From: Temnopleurus reevesii
Lineage: Eukaryota; Echinodermata; Echinoidea; Temnopleuroida; Temnopleuridae
Assembly: GCA_036244855.1 (NCBI GenBank)
Contig: BQKZ01000586.1
Span: 1 to 64,000, forward strand
Direction of reading: 5' to 3'
Length of the DNA: 64,000 nucleotides
This document shows positions 37,976 to 49,400 of the stretch, piece after piece (the stretch's first letter is position 1; each line of letters opens with the position of its first letter). A program made the position numbers and the translations under genes. The notes under the pieces are model-generated. The model made no database searches and was not told the origin of the DNA. It was given only the letters and a program-made list of their open reading frames with translations.

Positions 37976-38349
37976 TCCGTCATGATTGACAGGACTTCCG
38001 GTTGCGAGCACGCACGGACGGCGTGTTGTATATTGGCAACAATGATATTTGAACATTTCCTTGCTTAAGCACCTTGCCAAGCTCAGACACTCGGGAAACT
38101 TCGTACGAATTTTCGATCCGTGGTCGTTGCATGTAACTTTGATTCATCCCCTCTTCAGCTTTGATTTTTCTAAAAATATACGAAACGCATATGTATGCGA
38201 TTGCCGAGATGCGAGCTAGCAAAATATAACTTGTTCGCTCGCTATTCCAAGATAATAATGCTGTGATTTTTCTATTCGCCAATATTCGTGATAAAAATGG
38301 CAGCGGCCAGTTAGCCACGCCCTGAACGTCATGTCGCTCCGTCTTTAAG
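37976..38349. other. GC-richer, CpG-containing segment
   Basis: Many CpG words (GGACGGCGTG, CGTACGAATTTTCGATCCG, TTCGCTCGCT, GGCAGCGGCC) stand out from AT-rich surroundings. An open frame of 112 codons lies on the minus strand (37980-38318) without a recognised domain. It could be the 3' end of a transposable element starting at 37139, or a promoter-like island; a protein is not supported. Confidence 0.45.
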
Positions 38350-40998
38350 ATATGGTTACATTGAGACAGCTGACAGATGCATGTTGTGCAGGTTTGTTTG
38401 AAAGTGCATTTACATGTGACTGGGGTATTAGTTTGACCACTTTCATAGCACTATACATGCGATGAAACTGCAATTTTCATGCGATATATGAAGAGGAAAA
38501 GTCATCTAACCTTGACTTCTTTCCAACATTTTGTGGTCTTCAGTAACCTTTCATGGGCAGCGTTTTCAAGTCCATAATTCCAGAAAAGCATTGCCAAGTG
38601 GTGATTGCCAGTCTTTTTAATGTCATTTAGATACCTTTGGAGTAACATAAGTGCATGATTCATGAACATACTGTGAAAGTGAATTAAAAATGATTACCGC
38701 TGATGCCTATGTAGGTCTTAATTCCTCAAAATCAACAGCAGAGGACTTATGCTTGTCAAATTGATCACTTTTCGAAATTTACATCCAACATTCCAGATTG
38801 CCTCATGTAATTCTAGGATTTAATTCATGTGATTGATATGTGATGATTAATATTTTGGGGGTATAGGTCCCCAAAAATGAAGATCAAGCAGAACTTTGCT
38901 TGTCATTTCGATGTGATTGGCACTTGGGACATAATCCAATAATCTAATCTCTGATGACATCTAGGGGATTACACTTTCAGGGTATTCAGATGGAGAGAAA
39001 AATCTGAACTTGCACAATAAAGCTACTCTGTAGTGTAGAGTATATCCATACGTGTCTGCGCTTTATAAATTTTATCTTTTGAAAAAGTTATTATTATTGA
39101 TAATATTATTATAAGAATGTTTAATTTTCCTGAGTGAACCCTTGAGATACAAGATATATTCCATTGTGAATGAGTGTCTCTATCTCTCTATTTCTTTCTC
39201 ATTATTTTTTGTGACCATGTCTATAGATTTCTGCAATCAATTAATCCATTTCCTCATTCTATCTTTTTATCTATATTTTCTATCTCTCCTTTTATTCCCA
39301 CTCCCTTTCTTTTCACACTGTGATGTTTTCTGGCTTGGAATTTTGCCTTTTCTTGTACTAGAATACTGATATTAGAATCATTGATGTTTGATAATTACTA
39401 TCCATTTATAATACTTGTATTGAATTTGTTCATCAAAATATTATATTCTAGCAGTGAATTTTAGGAAGAAAATACAAAAAGGTATCTTGAATATTATCAT
39501 GTTGTCTGATATTCTCCCTGGGTTTCTTTAGTTTTTGCTATTTCTGGAGGCATTCGCTGCATGATCTTCAACTTCAACACCGCTTTCTCTGTACTCCTTT
39601 ACATATTTTATTCATATTTCTTCTGAAACCATATGAAAAAACAATTTCCAGAGCTGATTTTTCCTTTTTGAAGAAGCTGTATGTAGACAGGTGGTAGACA
39701 GATGCATGGTGCCATAATCTTTGCTTGAGGTTTGGTTGGCTACTACTAGCCTATTATAGTCTGTCCTCTAGCAAGCAAGCTCTGTCCTACTGCAATGATA
39801 GAACACCTACAACCATTATGTCCATTTTGTTAGAGCATCAATGATGTGTTTTTTTTAAATTGGTGGGCAGAAGCTTTTGGATGGTTAGCAACGATCGAGT
39901 GTGCATCTGATTTCAATGTGCAGACCAGTTGTACACTTGTCATTTGTTGCGCACATCTGATGTGCACTTGCTTTTTACAGTCCACAGGCCACCACCGACC
40001 AATTTTGTAAACCCTTATATCAGTATAATATAACTAAGGAACATCAATAGGCAGGTTTACTAATTTAAAATTTCATGCATTCGTTATACAAATAGGTTGT
40101 TCTTGGCAACGTGAAAGCTTACCCAAGGCACTAATTCATTGGAAACTAGATTCCTCAAAGTGTTATAGTTCAAGAAATACCATGTAACCATGATCATTTA
40201 AAGAAACTTGCATCTATTAGTTGCATCTTTTAATAAACTGATCTTTTAATACAAAATTTATGGTACATGACATTGAGAAATCATTAATGGAACACAGAAA
40301 AAAATATGATAAGATAAAATAAAAACCCAGACCTTGACAAGGCAGTTGACATTGGGGACAAAGAATGGTGATATAAGAACAAAATATTGGCCAGGATCTT
40401 AAAAAATAGAATGTTTCATACATTCATATGTAAATACACTGAAGTGGTTATCTTAGTCTGCCTGAAATTTTTGATGCATCTCCTATATAATGTATTGTTA
40501 TTTGATAAGGACCTGAAACTTCTTCATTTCGATGAATGTCACATCTAAATCTCCTTTTCTGCCCATTCTATAGGCAAAGAGGTGTGACTGGGTTGCTACT
40601 TATACTAACTCTTTACAAACCAGGAAAAATGGTTTTGCAGCTCCATGATCACACTGATATCAAACTCTGATCCACAAGTCTTCTTGACCCGTTGCCATGG
40701 TAATGTGGGTCAAGCCGAGAAGCCTTGGGTCAATCCACATGGAGAACATGTCCTGTTGATGTAAGGATTCATTGCAGATCAGCAGGGAAAAATCATGGTG
40801 TGAATATAATTAGATGTGACATGTGATGTAGTGAAGAGGAATCTTTTATCATTTAATAGATAATGGTGATATTTCTATGCACTTTTTCTAGAAATAGACT
40901 GAAAATAACAAGATTCGTCAGAATGTAGGCAAAGTCTGCAGGCACAGACTATTAGCTTACACTTCTGCAAAACTTGTGCAGTGCATCATATAACACTA
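38350..40998. other. Intergenic with a possible SINE tail
   Basis: No supported gene. Around 39055-39115 a GCGCTTTATAAATTTTATC stretch followed by TTATTATTATT resembles the 3' end of the SINE family at 45353 in plus orientation. Confidence 0.4.
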
Positions 40999-41186
40999 AT
41001 TGGGTGTTGTTCAAAATCAACTGCAAATCAGCTGCAATAATTAACTTCACAAATTGTACTGCGCATTTTCATTTGCGCACGGTATGATGCGCATTTAACA
41101 AGACGCGCATCAAATAATGATTTTGATTGGCACATGCCGATCAACTGCAACTTGGGATCAATTGCAACTTTTGAGCAACACCCCCA
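40999..41186. mobile_element. MITE family B, copy 3
   Basis: About 188 bp. The left end GGGTGTTGTTCAAAATCAAC pairs with the complement of the right end, GGGTGTTGCTCAAAAGTTGC. Interior: GCGCATTTTCATTTGCGCAC, GGTATGATGCGCATTT, GCACATGCCGATCAACTGCA. Best-preserved copy of the family in the window. No coding capacity. Confidence 0.78.
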
Positions 41187-41375
41187 TAAGTCTGCAAGCA
41201 AATACTGCATTACTTCAAGGGAGTCATGAACTAGTGAAGTAGCTTCTAAATGCAGACTCTTGATATTACACTGTGCACATTGCGTAAAAGTAAACCGAAG
41301 CAAAGAGTATGTACCTGCAGACTATAGTGTAAGCAATAGTGACAAGCAAAGTTTTTTGCCAGGGCTGTACTGTAT

Positions 41376-41546
41376 TAGTTTGCAAGCACATACCCTAGAC
41401 TTTCGGTGTGTGCATGCGCAGATCATGCATATTGTGTGACTACATCACACACATACATCATCTAGCATGCAGACGCACAATGCATACCCTGTATCACTCT
41501 CTGTGTGTGGGCAAAACGAAACCCAAGGGTCTGTTCTGGCAGACTA
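41376..41546. mobile_element. 9-bp-TSD MITE, copy 1
   Basis: 171 bp beginning TAGTTTGCAAGCAC and ending CAGACTA. Ends are inverted repeats over about 35 bp. Flanked on both sides by GTACTGTAT (41367-41375 and 41547-41555), an exact 9-bp target duplication. A nine-base duplication with long inverted ends points to the Mutator-like superfamily (Merlin gives 8-9). Inside is a second palindrome around TGTGTGACTACATCACACA. Confidence 0.9.
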
Positions 41547-41579
41547 GTACTGTATAAAGTACAACCCAAAATAAAATTT

Positions 41580-41594
41580 GGGGGGGGGGGGGGT
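41580..41594. repeat. Poly-G run
   Basis: Run of about 15 G close to the MITE end. Confidence 0.85.
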
Positions 41595-41689
41595 TGCACG
41601 ATCAGAGGAAGATGGCGCTTTGGTGGAAATGATCATAAATGAGAGTGAGACAGATAGATGAAAACAGATATGTCAAAAGGCATGTGAAA

Positions 41690-42010
41690 TTGTATTTTAT
41701 TTTATTTATTTTATTTCCATTTCAAAAACATACAATATAACAAAAAATAAGTGTACACAATATCGAGCAAACATAAATTGAAACAAAATTACAAAGAAAA
41801 ATAGCATACAGATATTTACAGGATAATTGTTAACAAAATAGATGTTGAAATAATGAATAAGAAGGAGGGAGAAAGAAAATGGAATACTCTGAATATGATA
41901 GGTCGAAACAATCTTAGCTTTCGTCCATGGAGTATGTCTGTGATTAGTCCTTGGGAATCAGTTCAAAGAGAAAGAGGTAAGGAGAGAGAACAAAAACAGT
42001 ACAATATATT
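41690..42010 (-). mobile_element. Possible LINE 3' tail remnant
   Basis: TTTTATTTATTTTATTTCCA followed by A-rich, CATACAATATAACAAAAAAT-type sequence looks like the reverse complement of a poly-A-terminated retroelement end. It is similar in style to 63857-63990. No coding part is recognised, so this is weak. Confidence 0.3.
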
Positions 42011-42527
42011 TGTCTATAATTGAAGGAAATTGAAATAAACACAAAATGACAAGCAATGACAAATGTTTATCATACAATTCCCTCTTGAATTTTGACTCTA
42101 CATTGACCATAACACAGGCCAGGGTGAAAACTTGCAGTTTCAGGTCAAAAAGTGTGATTTAATCATTCCAGCTGTTTGACAACAAAAGCAATATATTTTT
42201 CAGGTATAGTTATGATTTTGCAGACAAATTTTGACAAATGTAAATCGTATTTGCCTGGTGTAAAGTTTAAGTTTTTGTAATGTTCAAGATAAAAGGCCAA
42301 CTTCGCCAACTTCTGATATTGCTCAAAAATTGAGACTTACACTATTTAAAAAAATAAGCATTTTGAATGTTAACATTTTATTGATTAAATTAATTTTGAA
42401 TATCTCAAGTTCTGGAGTTTAAACGAAATTAGATACCAAACTCTGCTATCCAAATAAGCACCAACGTGATAAATTATTTATCATCTATTTTTCTTTTTAC
42501 TCCTTTGAATTAAAGACAAAAATTTAG

Positions 42528-42830
42528 AGGTATGGTTCAGTTCTGGGAGAAGTGGTGATTTAAATTTCAATTGCTTTGTGAACTGCAGTAAAACTATTCA
42601 CATTATACATTTTTTTAATAAAATCAACCTAGACATGGCTTATCTGTCGCAAAACAAAAATAATGTTGTGTGCTGTCACTTTCATCAGCATGCCACCTCT
42701 CATGCAAAATGAATGAGAATTCAGATTGGTCACAAATCAAGCAGAAACGCCATTCGCCTAGTACAAACTCTGCTGGTGATCCATAGGATTGACCATTTAT
42801 TGACTGTTCGGGTGACATTTTAACTAAAAT
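42528..42830 (+). repeat. Dispersed repeat D, copy 2
   Basis: Matches 37139-37440 in the same orientation: GGTTCAGTTCTGGGAGAAG, GTGAACTGCAGTAAAACTAT, AATCAACCTAGACATGGCTT, TGTCGCAAAACAAAAAT. Heavily diverged. Confidence 0.6.
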
Positions 42831-44849
42831 ATGCCAGAATGCATGTGAAAGTCATCCTACTTTTGTAAAGATTTGTATTTCTGCATGTAAACCAATAACC
42901 AATATGTGAAAATGTCAGTTCGTTTCACATTAAATCCTTCATCCTCACTGATCTCTACCTTTAATTTCAGACGAACATTTCATGTCCTTACACACCAAAC
43001 TTTACCTAAAAGATGATAGGAAAACACAAAACAATAGTGAAATCCTTACAATTGTCAAATTGAATGTCATCAAAATTTACTTTCTAATCTAGTTTACTCT
43101 GTATGTCACATTTAGTTAAATGACACAAACCTTCAAGCAATATTTGACACAAACATACTCTTGCAAATAATTTGATGTAACATGATTTTCTCACAGTGTT
43201 TATGAAAGAGAATACCTTTGGGAAACAACAAGTGCTAAAGGGTTATTTGAGTGAAAAGTGTTGACATTGTCTGGTATGAAGAGACTTGCTGTGCTCTGAT
43301 TGGCTCCCTGCCAGCTAGAGTGCAGAGCTTAGTGAGCTCAGCAGGGATTCTGATTGGCTGTTATTAGTCCTACTCAGGGATAAGCTTTTAGCTCCCAGCC
43401 AATCATAAACTTTGTGTAGTATGTAAACACAGACCCTGTTTTAGCCATTTTTGGCGCATACCATTACAACTTGTAGTGGAAAGTTTAAAGAATGCTCCAA
43501 ATTGGTTGTATCTAGAGGTCTTTATATAATAATGTGGCTTGAGTTATGCTTAAAATTAGCTATGAAGGAAGAAGTTTAATTTTATTTCAATTCTTGGCAA
43601 TATTAGTCAATGCCTTTAGAAGGAAAGGGATGCATACATTCATTGTGTCTCGCCTCTTGCACTTGGTTTTAACATATTGTAGTGGGAAGGGTATTTGCAC
43701 TCCTGAATTTTGTACAATCAATATACAATTTCTTTTACATTACATCTAAATCAAGGAATATTTTCAGAAAAGGAACTATTTTCAATGTATTTCAAAAGAA
43801 CAACAATCATGTATGACTCAGCACATTGATACATGATTCACCTCTAGCTCATATTAATCCCCCACTTCAGCCGGATTAGCAAGCAATTAGTTTTCAATTT
43901 GCTATGTCTGGGGTAACATTCGGGCCACCTTCAGAATGGACCAGTTACTCTATCCTGCATCAGAGTTTGCTAAATACATGTACATCGTATTCACATTTGA
44001 TGATTTACAGTGGGCTAATGCAAGCTCTTATTGCTAATATGAAAACATATATATTCACTCTTGTCATGATCCAGAAGAAAGTTTGGAATAGAAAGGGAAA
44101 TCTTGTTCACATGTCCGCTCTTTAATCGGCCAATCAAAGCAAGGCTTCACAAGAATAAACATGAAGCATTTTGACCAATCATGTGACAAATTCTCACTGT
44201 GAAATTTGTGTATTTTGAAGAGATTATCCTTGTAACATTATGTTTGGTGTTTGAAGGAAAATGCCTGATTGCAATGGTCATCAAATTTTGAAAGTTTAGA
44301 TTGCAGTTGCTAAATTATATATGGCTCTTATTCAAAGGGCGAGAAATTTAGATATTTATCTCTTCAAATTGCAAGCTCTGTAGAACAAACTTTTGAAAAA
44401 TATAAAATGAGAAAATACTTTTCTGATTCTTGAAAATATAATGTGTTTTGATCTCATTTGTGCTGCTTATACCACGTAAAGATTAATCTTCATATGTCTC
44501 TCACCCTTACACAACAAAGCTGACATAATCTTGGGTGAGGAAAGGTCAATTTACAATGGAGATAATCCGCCAACTATTGCAGCAAAAGTAATTTGTCTTT
44601 ATTTGTTGTATACCCTCTTACTTTTGTAAAATTTGAATTCTATTACACTATAAGTCTCAAAGTTATTTACTTATATTTTGTATAAAAAGTATCTAGCTGT
44701 AGATCAGTTAGATCTCTTGCTGAGTGACATTTGATAACTCTGAAATATTGATTGTTCATTTGTAAGTTAAAATATATGATTTTTATTTATTCATCTTTTT
44801 TTTCTTCTTTTTTTCTTTTTTAGTATGGATGAAGTCATCGTTTGTGATA
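42831..44849. other. Intergenic with CCAAT-type words
   Basis: No supported gene. TGATTGGCT occurs twice and AGCCAATCA once between about 43296 and 43410. CCAATCAA and CCAATCATG follow near 44130-44185. In animal promoters such words bind NF-Y, but no TATA, initiator or downstream open frame supports a promoter here. Confidence 0.3.
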
Positions 44850-45262
44850 CAGTCAAACCTGTCTATATTGACTACTAAAGGGAAACAGAAAAACCTATAG
44901 ACAGGTTCTATTGCACATATTTTGGTTTGGAGGGGACCAGTTAGGGTGATCACTGTAGGCATGTGGCTGCTGTAGACAGGTCACAGCTAAAAGGCAGACT
45001 CGCACCTTTGTGTTTTTAGCCTGCGTTGGCCTAGCGTATTTGAAAAATTAAAAATGCTCCCTTGACCTACAAAGATGCCGATCATACAGTCGACTGACGT
45101 TGGGCGTACTCTTGTTGAGCGCAAGCCGATCATGTCAATCCAACGTCTGATTAGTGTATATGGTGCGCTCGGGGAGCGTTTTTGTTTTCAAAAATGCTGG
45201 GACGATGCAGGCTGAATATACAAAGGTGCACGTGAGTCGGTCACTAAGACAGGTTTTGACTG
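44850..45262. mobile_element. Tc1/mariner-type MITE, host of nested element
   Basis: Flanked by TA on both sides. The left end CAGTCAAACCTGTCTATA matches the complement of the right end, CAGTCAAAACCTGTCTTA. A second GACAGGT-type word recurs inside. It is interrupted by a second foldback element at 44997-45238; without it the element would be about 170 bp, a usual MITE size. Confidence 0.8.
44997..45238. mobile_element. Nested foldback element
   Basis: About 242 bp with long inverted ends (about 70 bp, roughly 75% identity). Left words GCACCTTTGTGTTTTTAGCC and AAAAATGCTCCC match the complement of the right end, GCACCTTTGTATATTCAGCC and AAAAACGCTCCCC. GGTCAC stands close to both sides, possibly a target duplication. 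It sits wholly inside the TA-flanked MITE and is therefore younger. Confidence 0.72.
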
Positions 45263-45352
45263 TATTAGCTTTATAATAAAGATTCATTCACTGTACTTAT
45301 TCATTGGTTAATTTTCAAACGTTGATAGACTTCTAAGAAGTGGTCCAGGGAG

Positions 45353-45650
45353 TAATAATAATAATAATAATGAACGGCTTTTATATAGCGCTTATCAACT
45401 CTAAGAATTCTCTAAGCGCTCTACAATTGCAGCATTATTACCCTGGCTTTAGCCCGGCAGCCACTTCATTAGCGCACTTGGCGTTTCAAGGAATAAATAT
45501 TCCTACCAGGTACCCATTCACCTCACCTGGGTTGAGTGCAGCACAATGTGGATGAATTTCTTGCTGAAGGAAAATAACGCCATGGAAGGGACTCGAACCT
45601 ACGACCCTCTGGTTGAAAGGCGAGAGTAATGACAACTGCACCACGGCGCC
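45353..45650 (-). mobile_element. tRNA-derived SINE, copy 1
   Basis: On the minus strand a tRNA-like head begins GGCGCCGTGG, with an A box TGGTGCAGTTG (45633-45643) and B box GGTTCGAGTCC (45589-45599), the RNA polymerase III internal promoter. A body with TTCAGCAAGAAATTC, CACATTGTGCTGCAC and CCAGGGTAATAATGCTG follows, then AAGCGCTATATAAAAG and a (TTA)n tail at 45353-45370. SINEs of this kind need a partner LINE for movement. Two more copies lie at 50333 and 51927. Confidence 0.88.
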
Positions 45651-46409
45651 TCCACTGGTAATGGTTTGATGCTCCTGATTCGCAGCATTCATTAAAGGTA
45701 AACAAGTAAATTGGTAGTAGTCAGGATGAAGACACTGCAGTAAAATGAGCTGACATATTGACGTAATACTTTACATATGTAAATGAATTGCTACAAAAAT
45801 TAGGAAAAGATTCTCACCCCTATTCCAACATATTTCAGTTGAAAAGTCACAACCAAAGGCCAACCCAGCCTTCTTGAGCATAGAAACACATAGGGAAGTT
45901 CTTAACCCATTTAGGACAGAAATTATTTTACAACATATTCAATCACTATTCCTTTTTCCTAAATTTGCAACACCAAATTTTTTTATTCTCTTTTTTTTAG
46001 AACATTCCTATTAAATGTATTGAATCTTCTTCGTCAAAAATGCATGTCAAAAAGTGTAAAGTTGCCAATTTGTATGAAAAATAATGATTTTCAAATGATG
46101 TCTCTGTTGTCAATTTATGTATTCATAACCATTTTATTTGATATTTTCATCAGAAGAATTATCTGCGTCCATGACAAATGGTGACGGGGTATAAATGGTC
46201 AAATTAAGTATAGATTTTTTTCTCTTTCTACTCATAGATCTGGTACATTCTTTAGAGCACTACATAAAAAGTTATTGAAAGGTTAACCTGTGAGTACGTT
46301 CAGTGCAAACTCAACAAATAAAGCATCAATTAAACATCTCCTATTTCTGGTGCAGGGTGCGCATATCTTAAAACAATATGTATATAGGCCTTAAAACATA
46401 AACCTATTG
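45651..46409. other. Spacer and presumed 3' UTR of the LRR-Ig gene
   Basis: No repeat recognised. On the minus strand a candidate AATAAA polyadenylation signal lies at 46138-46133, about 270 bp past the stop codon; further candidates lie near 45980. Confidence 0.4.
46133..46138 (-). terminator. Candidate polyadenylation signal
   Basis: AATAAA on the minus strand about 270 bp downstream of the receptor's stop codon. AT-rich DNA yields such hexamers by chance, so only transcript data can confirm it. Confidence 0.35.
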
Positions 46410-49400
46410 TTATTCACTGATGGTCTGGATAGTAAAGCTCCTTGTTGGTTTCCTCGGACCAATAATTACAATGATAACTTTTACCGTCAGCAGCAAAAGA
46501 ACCATACAGACAGATATCAAAATACATAAAATTCTTGTTGCTGAAGAAGATTTGCTCTTCAATTCCTTTCTATAACTTCCACATGAAAGCGTTTCTTTCC
46601 ATTCGATGGTTAACACGGGAAAGCTTTTAATCTGGTTTGGTTTTTGGATTGGATTGTTTTCTTGTCGTTTCTCTACGAGTATGTTTGCAGTGAACTGTGT
46701 TTGTCCTGCTCCATTTCCACTGCGACAGGTATACGCTCCTCCGTGCCTTTCGCTTATGACCTTGAGTACGAGTGTATTGTCGGGCAGAATCGAAACGTCG
46801 TTTGGTAGTGTGATCCCTGTAGGACTACCGCGGGGATCTACAAGGGGGCGCTGTGTTGTTGAAGGTATGAATGACCAGTGGATAATGAGTGAGAGATTTG
46901 GATTAATGATTGGACAAGGTATCTCAACAGCTGTGTCGCCAAGAAACGTCAGTAGTGTTTGGTGTGCTGGGGAACAAAGTTGTGGCCGACACGTGAGATT
47001 ATCAGCTTCTATCAGATTGGTCAAACTAGAGTTTAGATAGTTGGAAGGGCTTCTACATATCATATGATCATTTGTGTCAGGATTGAGAGCCGTAGAAGTC
47101 TTGACCAGGTCGCAATCGCATGACCAGTGGTTACTTCGAAGGTTCATTGTTAGGTGTTTTACAGAGAACGCCAAAGAAACTGAGTCGAGGTTTGTAAGAA
47201 GGTTGCCTTCAAGGACTAGCATTAAAAGATATTTTTGGTTTTCTAGAGCCCCAAGCTCGAAGGATACAATACGATTGTAACTAAGGTCCAGTTCAATAAT
47301 CTGCTGATGCAGCTCAAATGAATCCACTCCAACAATAGTTATCATGTTGCGTGAAAGATCCAAGTCATATGTATTATTCATGCTTGGCAAGCAGTGTTTG
47401 GGGATTAAGCTGAAGTGGTTTTTGGATAGATCAATGCGAATCACATTGTTTATGAGTAAGACCGGACAATCATCTCCGATTTCATTTGAAGCAAGTGAGA
47501 TAATTCTTAGCCTCTGGAAGTCCAAAAAGGAGACCTGGGTGATTGTTTTGAGGAAGCGACTAATGGCCGAGTTGTTATGGAGAAACAAATGCCGTACAGT
47601 TCGAATATGACGGAATACTTGGGTGGAGAAGTTTGAATACGGAAGATTTCCAAAATAGAGAATTTCCAGATTTTGTAATGTCATCAATGGCTGGTCTGGA
47701 CAGTGTATCAGAGGGTTGCCTGACAGCCGGAGAAATCGTAGTCTGTAGCAATTTGCAAACACTCCTGAAGGGAGAAACGTAATCCGATTGCTTCCCAGAT
47801 CCAAGTGATCAAGCATCAGCAATCCGTTGAAGGTTGAATCAGTAACAGTTTCAATGAGATTTTCTGACAAATCAAGACCTTTAATAGAAGACCCTGTTGA
47901 AAATGTATGGTTTGGTATGTGATATATTTGATTCTTCCTCACGTTCATCCATCTCACATCTGATGAAATTGAAAAATGTTTGAAATCTCTGAGGTTGCTA
48001 CTTATTGCAGAAATTTGCTTTCCTGCTATGAAACTGTTTTTCAAATCTGCTAGATTGGTGTAATCCATGTTGATTATCAGTGGCAAGGAAGATGATATAA
48101 TCACCCGAGAGAGGCTATTACTTGCAAAGTGTAAGGTTTGAATATTGTTCCTTAAGACTAAGTTCAACTCTGTCAGTATATTATAACTCAGATCAAGAAA
48201 AGAAAGAGCTGGATTTATCATGGTGACGTCTAGTTCACTGATGCGATTGTGACTTAAATGTAAACCATAAAGAGATGGTGACAGTTTCAAGAAACTCATG
48301 GTTGTTAGTACATTACAGCTGAGGTTCAGGAAATAAAGTCTAGTTAAGACGTTCAAGGTAGAAGGTTCTATTGTCCGGATGCTGTTTTGGGACAGGTCTA
48401 GATGCATGAGTGTGGGAACATTAGTTAGGTTTGGGAAAACAGATATCTTGTTGTTCCTTAGTTTGAGGATCGTTAGTTGAATAGAGTCCGCTAGCACATG
48501 CTCATCCCAATTTTCAATAAGGTTTCCGGAGAGCCACAACGATTTTAGGTTTGGGAGGTGTGTAAAGTTCTTGACACTTCTCAGCTGGTTTTTTATTAAA
48601 TCTATGAATTCCAAAGAGTAGTGACTGTCATTTACAAACGTCACAGATTCAATGTGATTTGAACTAGCATAGAAGTGAACCAATCTTGGGAACTCACCTA
48701 GTTTAATACTCCGTAGATTATTGTTTTTAACATTAAGAACAGTTAGTTCCAGGATTTCCTTTGTTGTTTCTAATGCTAGCATTTTATTTCCATGAAGTAT
48801 TAGACTGGAGCCTATAACACCAAGGAAGTAGTCATATTCTAATCGCAAAATGTTATTACCCCTTAAATTAACAGTACGTATATTTGAACTGTTGGTAAAC
48901 GCAGGCGAGCGAATGTATCTGATTCTGTTTTCCCAAAGAGAGATAGTCTTCACCAACAACATGTTTCGAAAGGAAGACACATCAATAATTTTATTTCTCC
49001 CTAGGTTGATTTCCTCTAAAGATGGTAGTTGAAGGAATACGTCTTCTGAGATATCTCTTATCTCGTTGGCAGAAGCAGAAAGGGTCTTTAAATTCCTCAT
49101 CGCTTGAAAGTTGCTCAGGTATCCAACATTGTTTTCATTAATGTTGAGATAGTCAATTACTTCCGGGTGAGCAAATACTGCATGAGACAGGTCATTTATG
49201 TTGTTCCCTTGCAAATCAATCCTCCAGACTTTACATGGTATTACGGGCAAGTTACTGAGTTTGTTGTAGGCTAATTTTATCATGAGCGAGTGATCTTTAG
49301 ACGTGCTTGAAACAAAAAGCCCCGGCCACTCCTCAAAATGATTATGGTCTAATTTGATGTAGACCATGTTGGGTAATGAACCGAGATGAGGAACGCTCCT

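Noticed and set aside
37980..38318. 112-codon minus-strand frame in the CpG-rich segment
   Set aside because: No domain recognised; the open frame may simply follow from higher GC content. Described as a segment rather than a gene.
43290..43410. CCAAT-box promoter
   Set aside because: Three ATTGG/CCAAT words cluster but there is no core promoter element or downstream gene.
45579..45650. tRNA gene on the minus strand
   Set aside because: A and B boxes are present, but the sequence is the head of a SINE with a body and (TTA)n tail, and the arms do not make a convincing cloverleaf.
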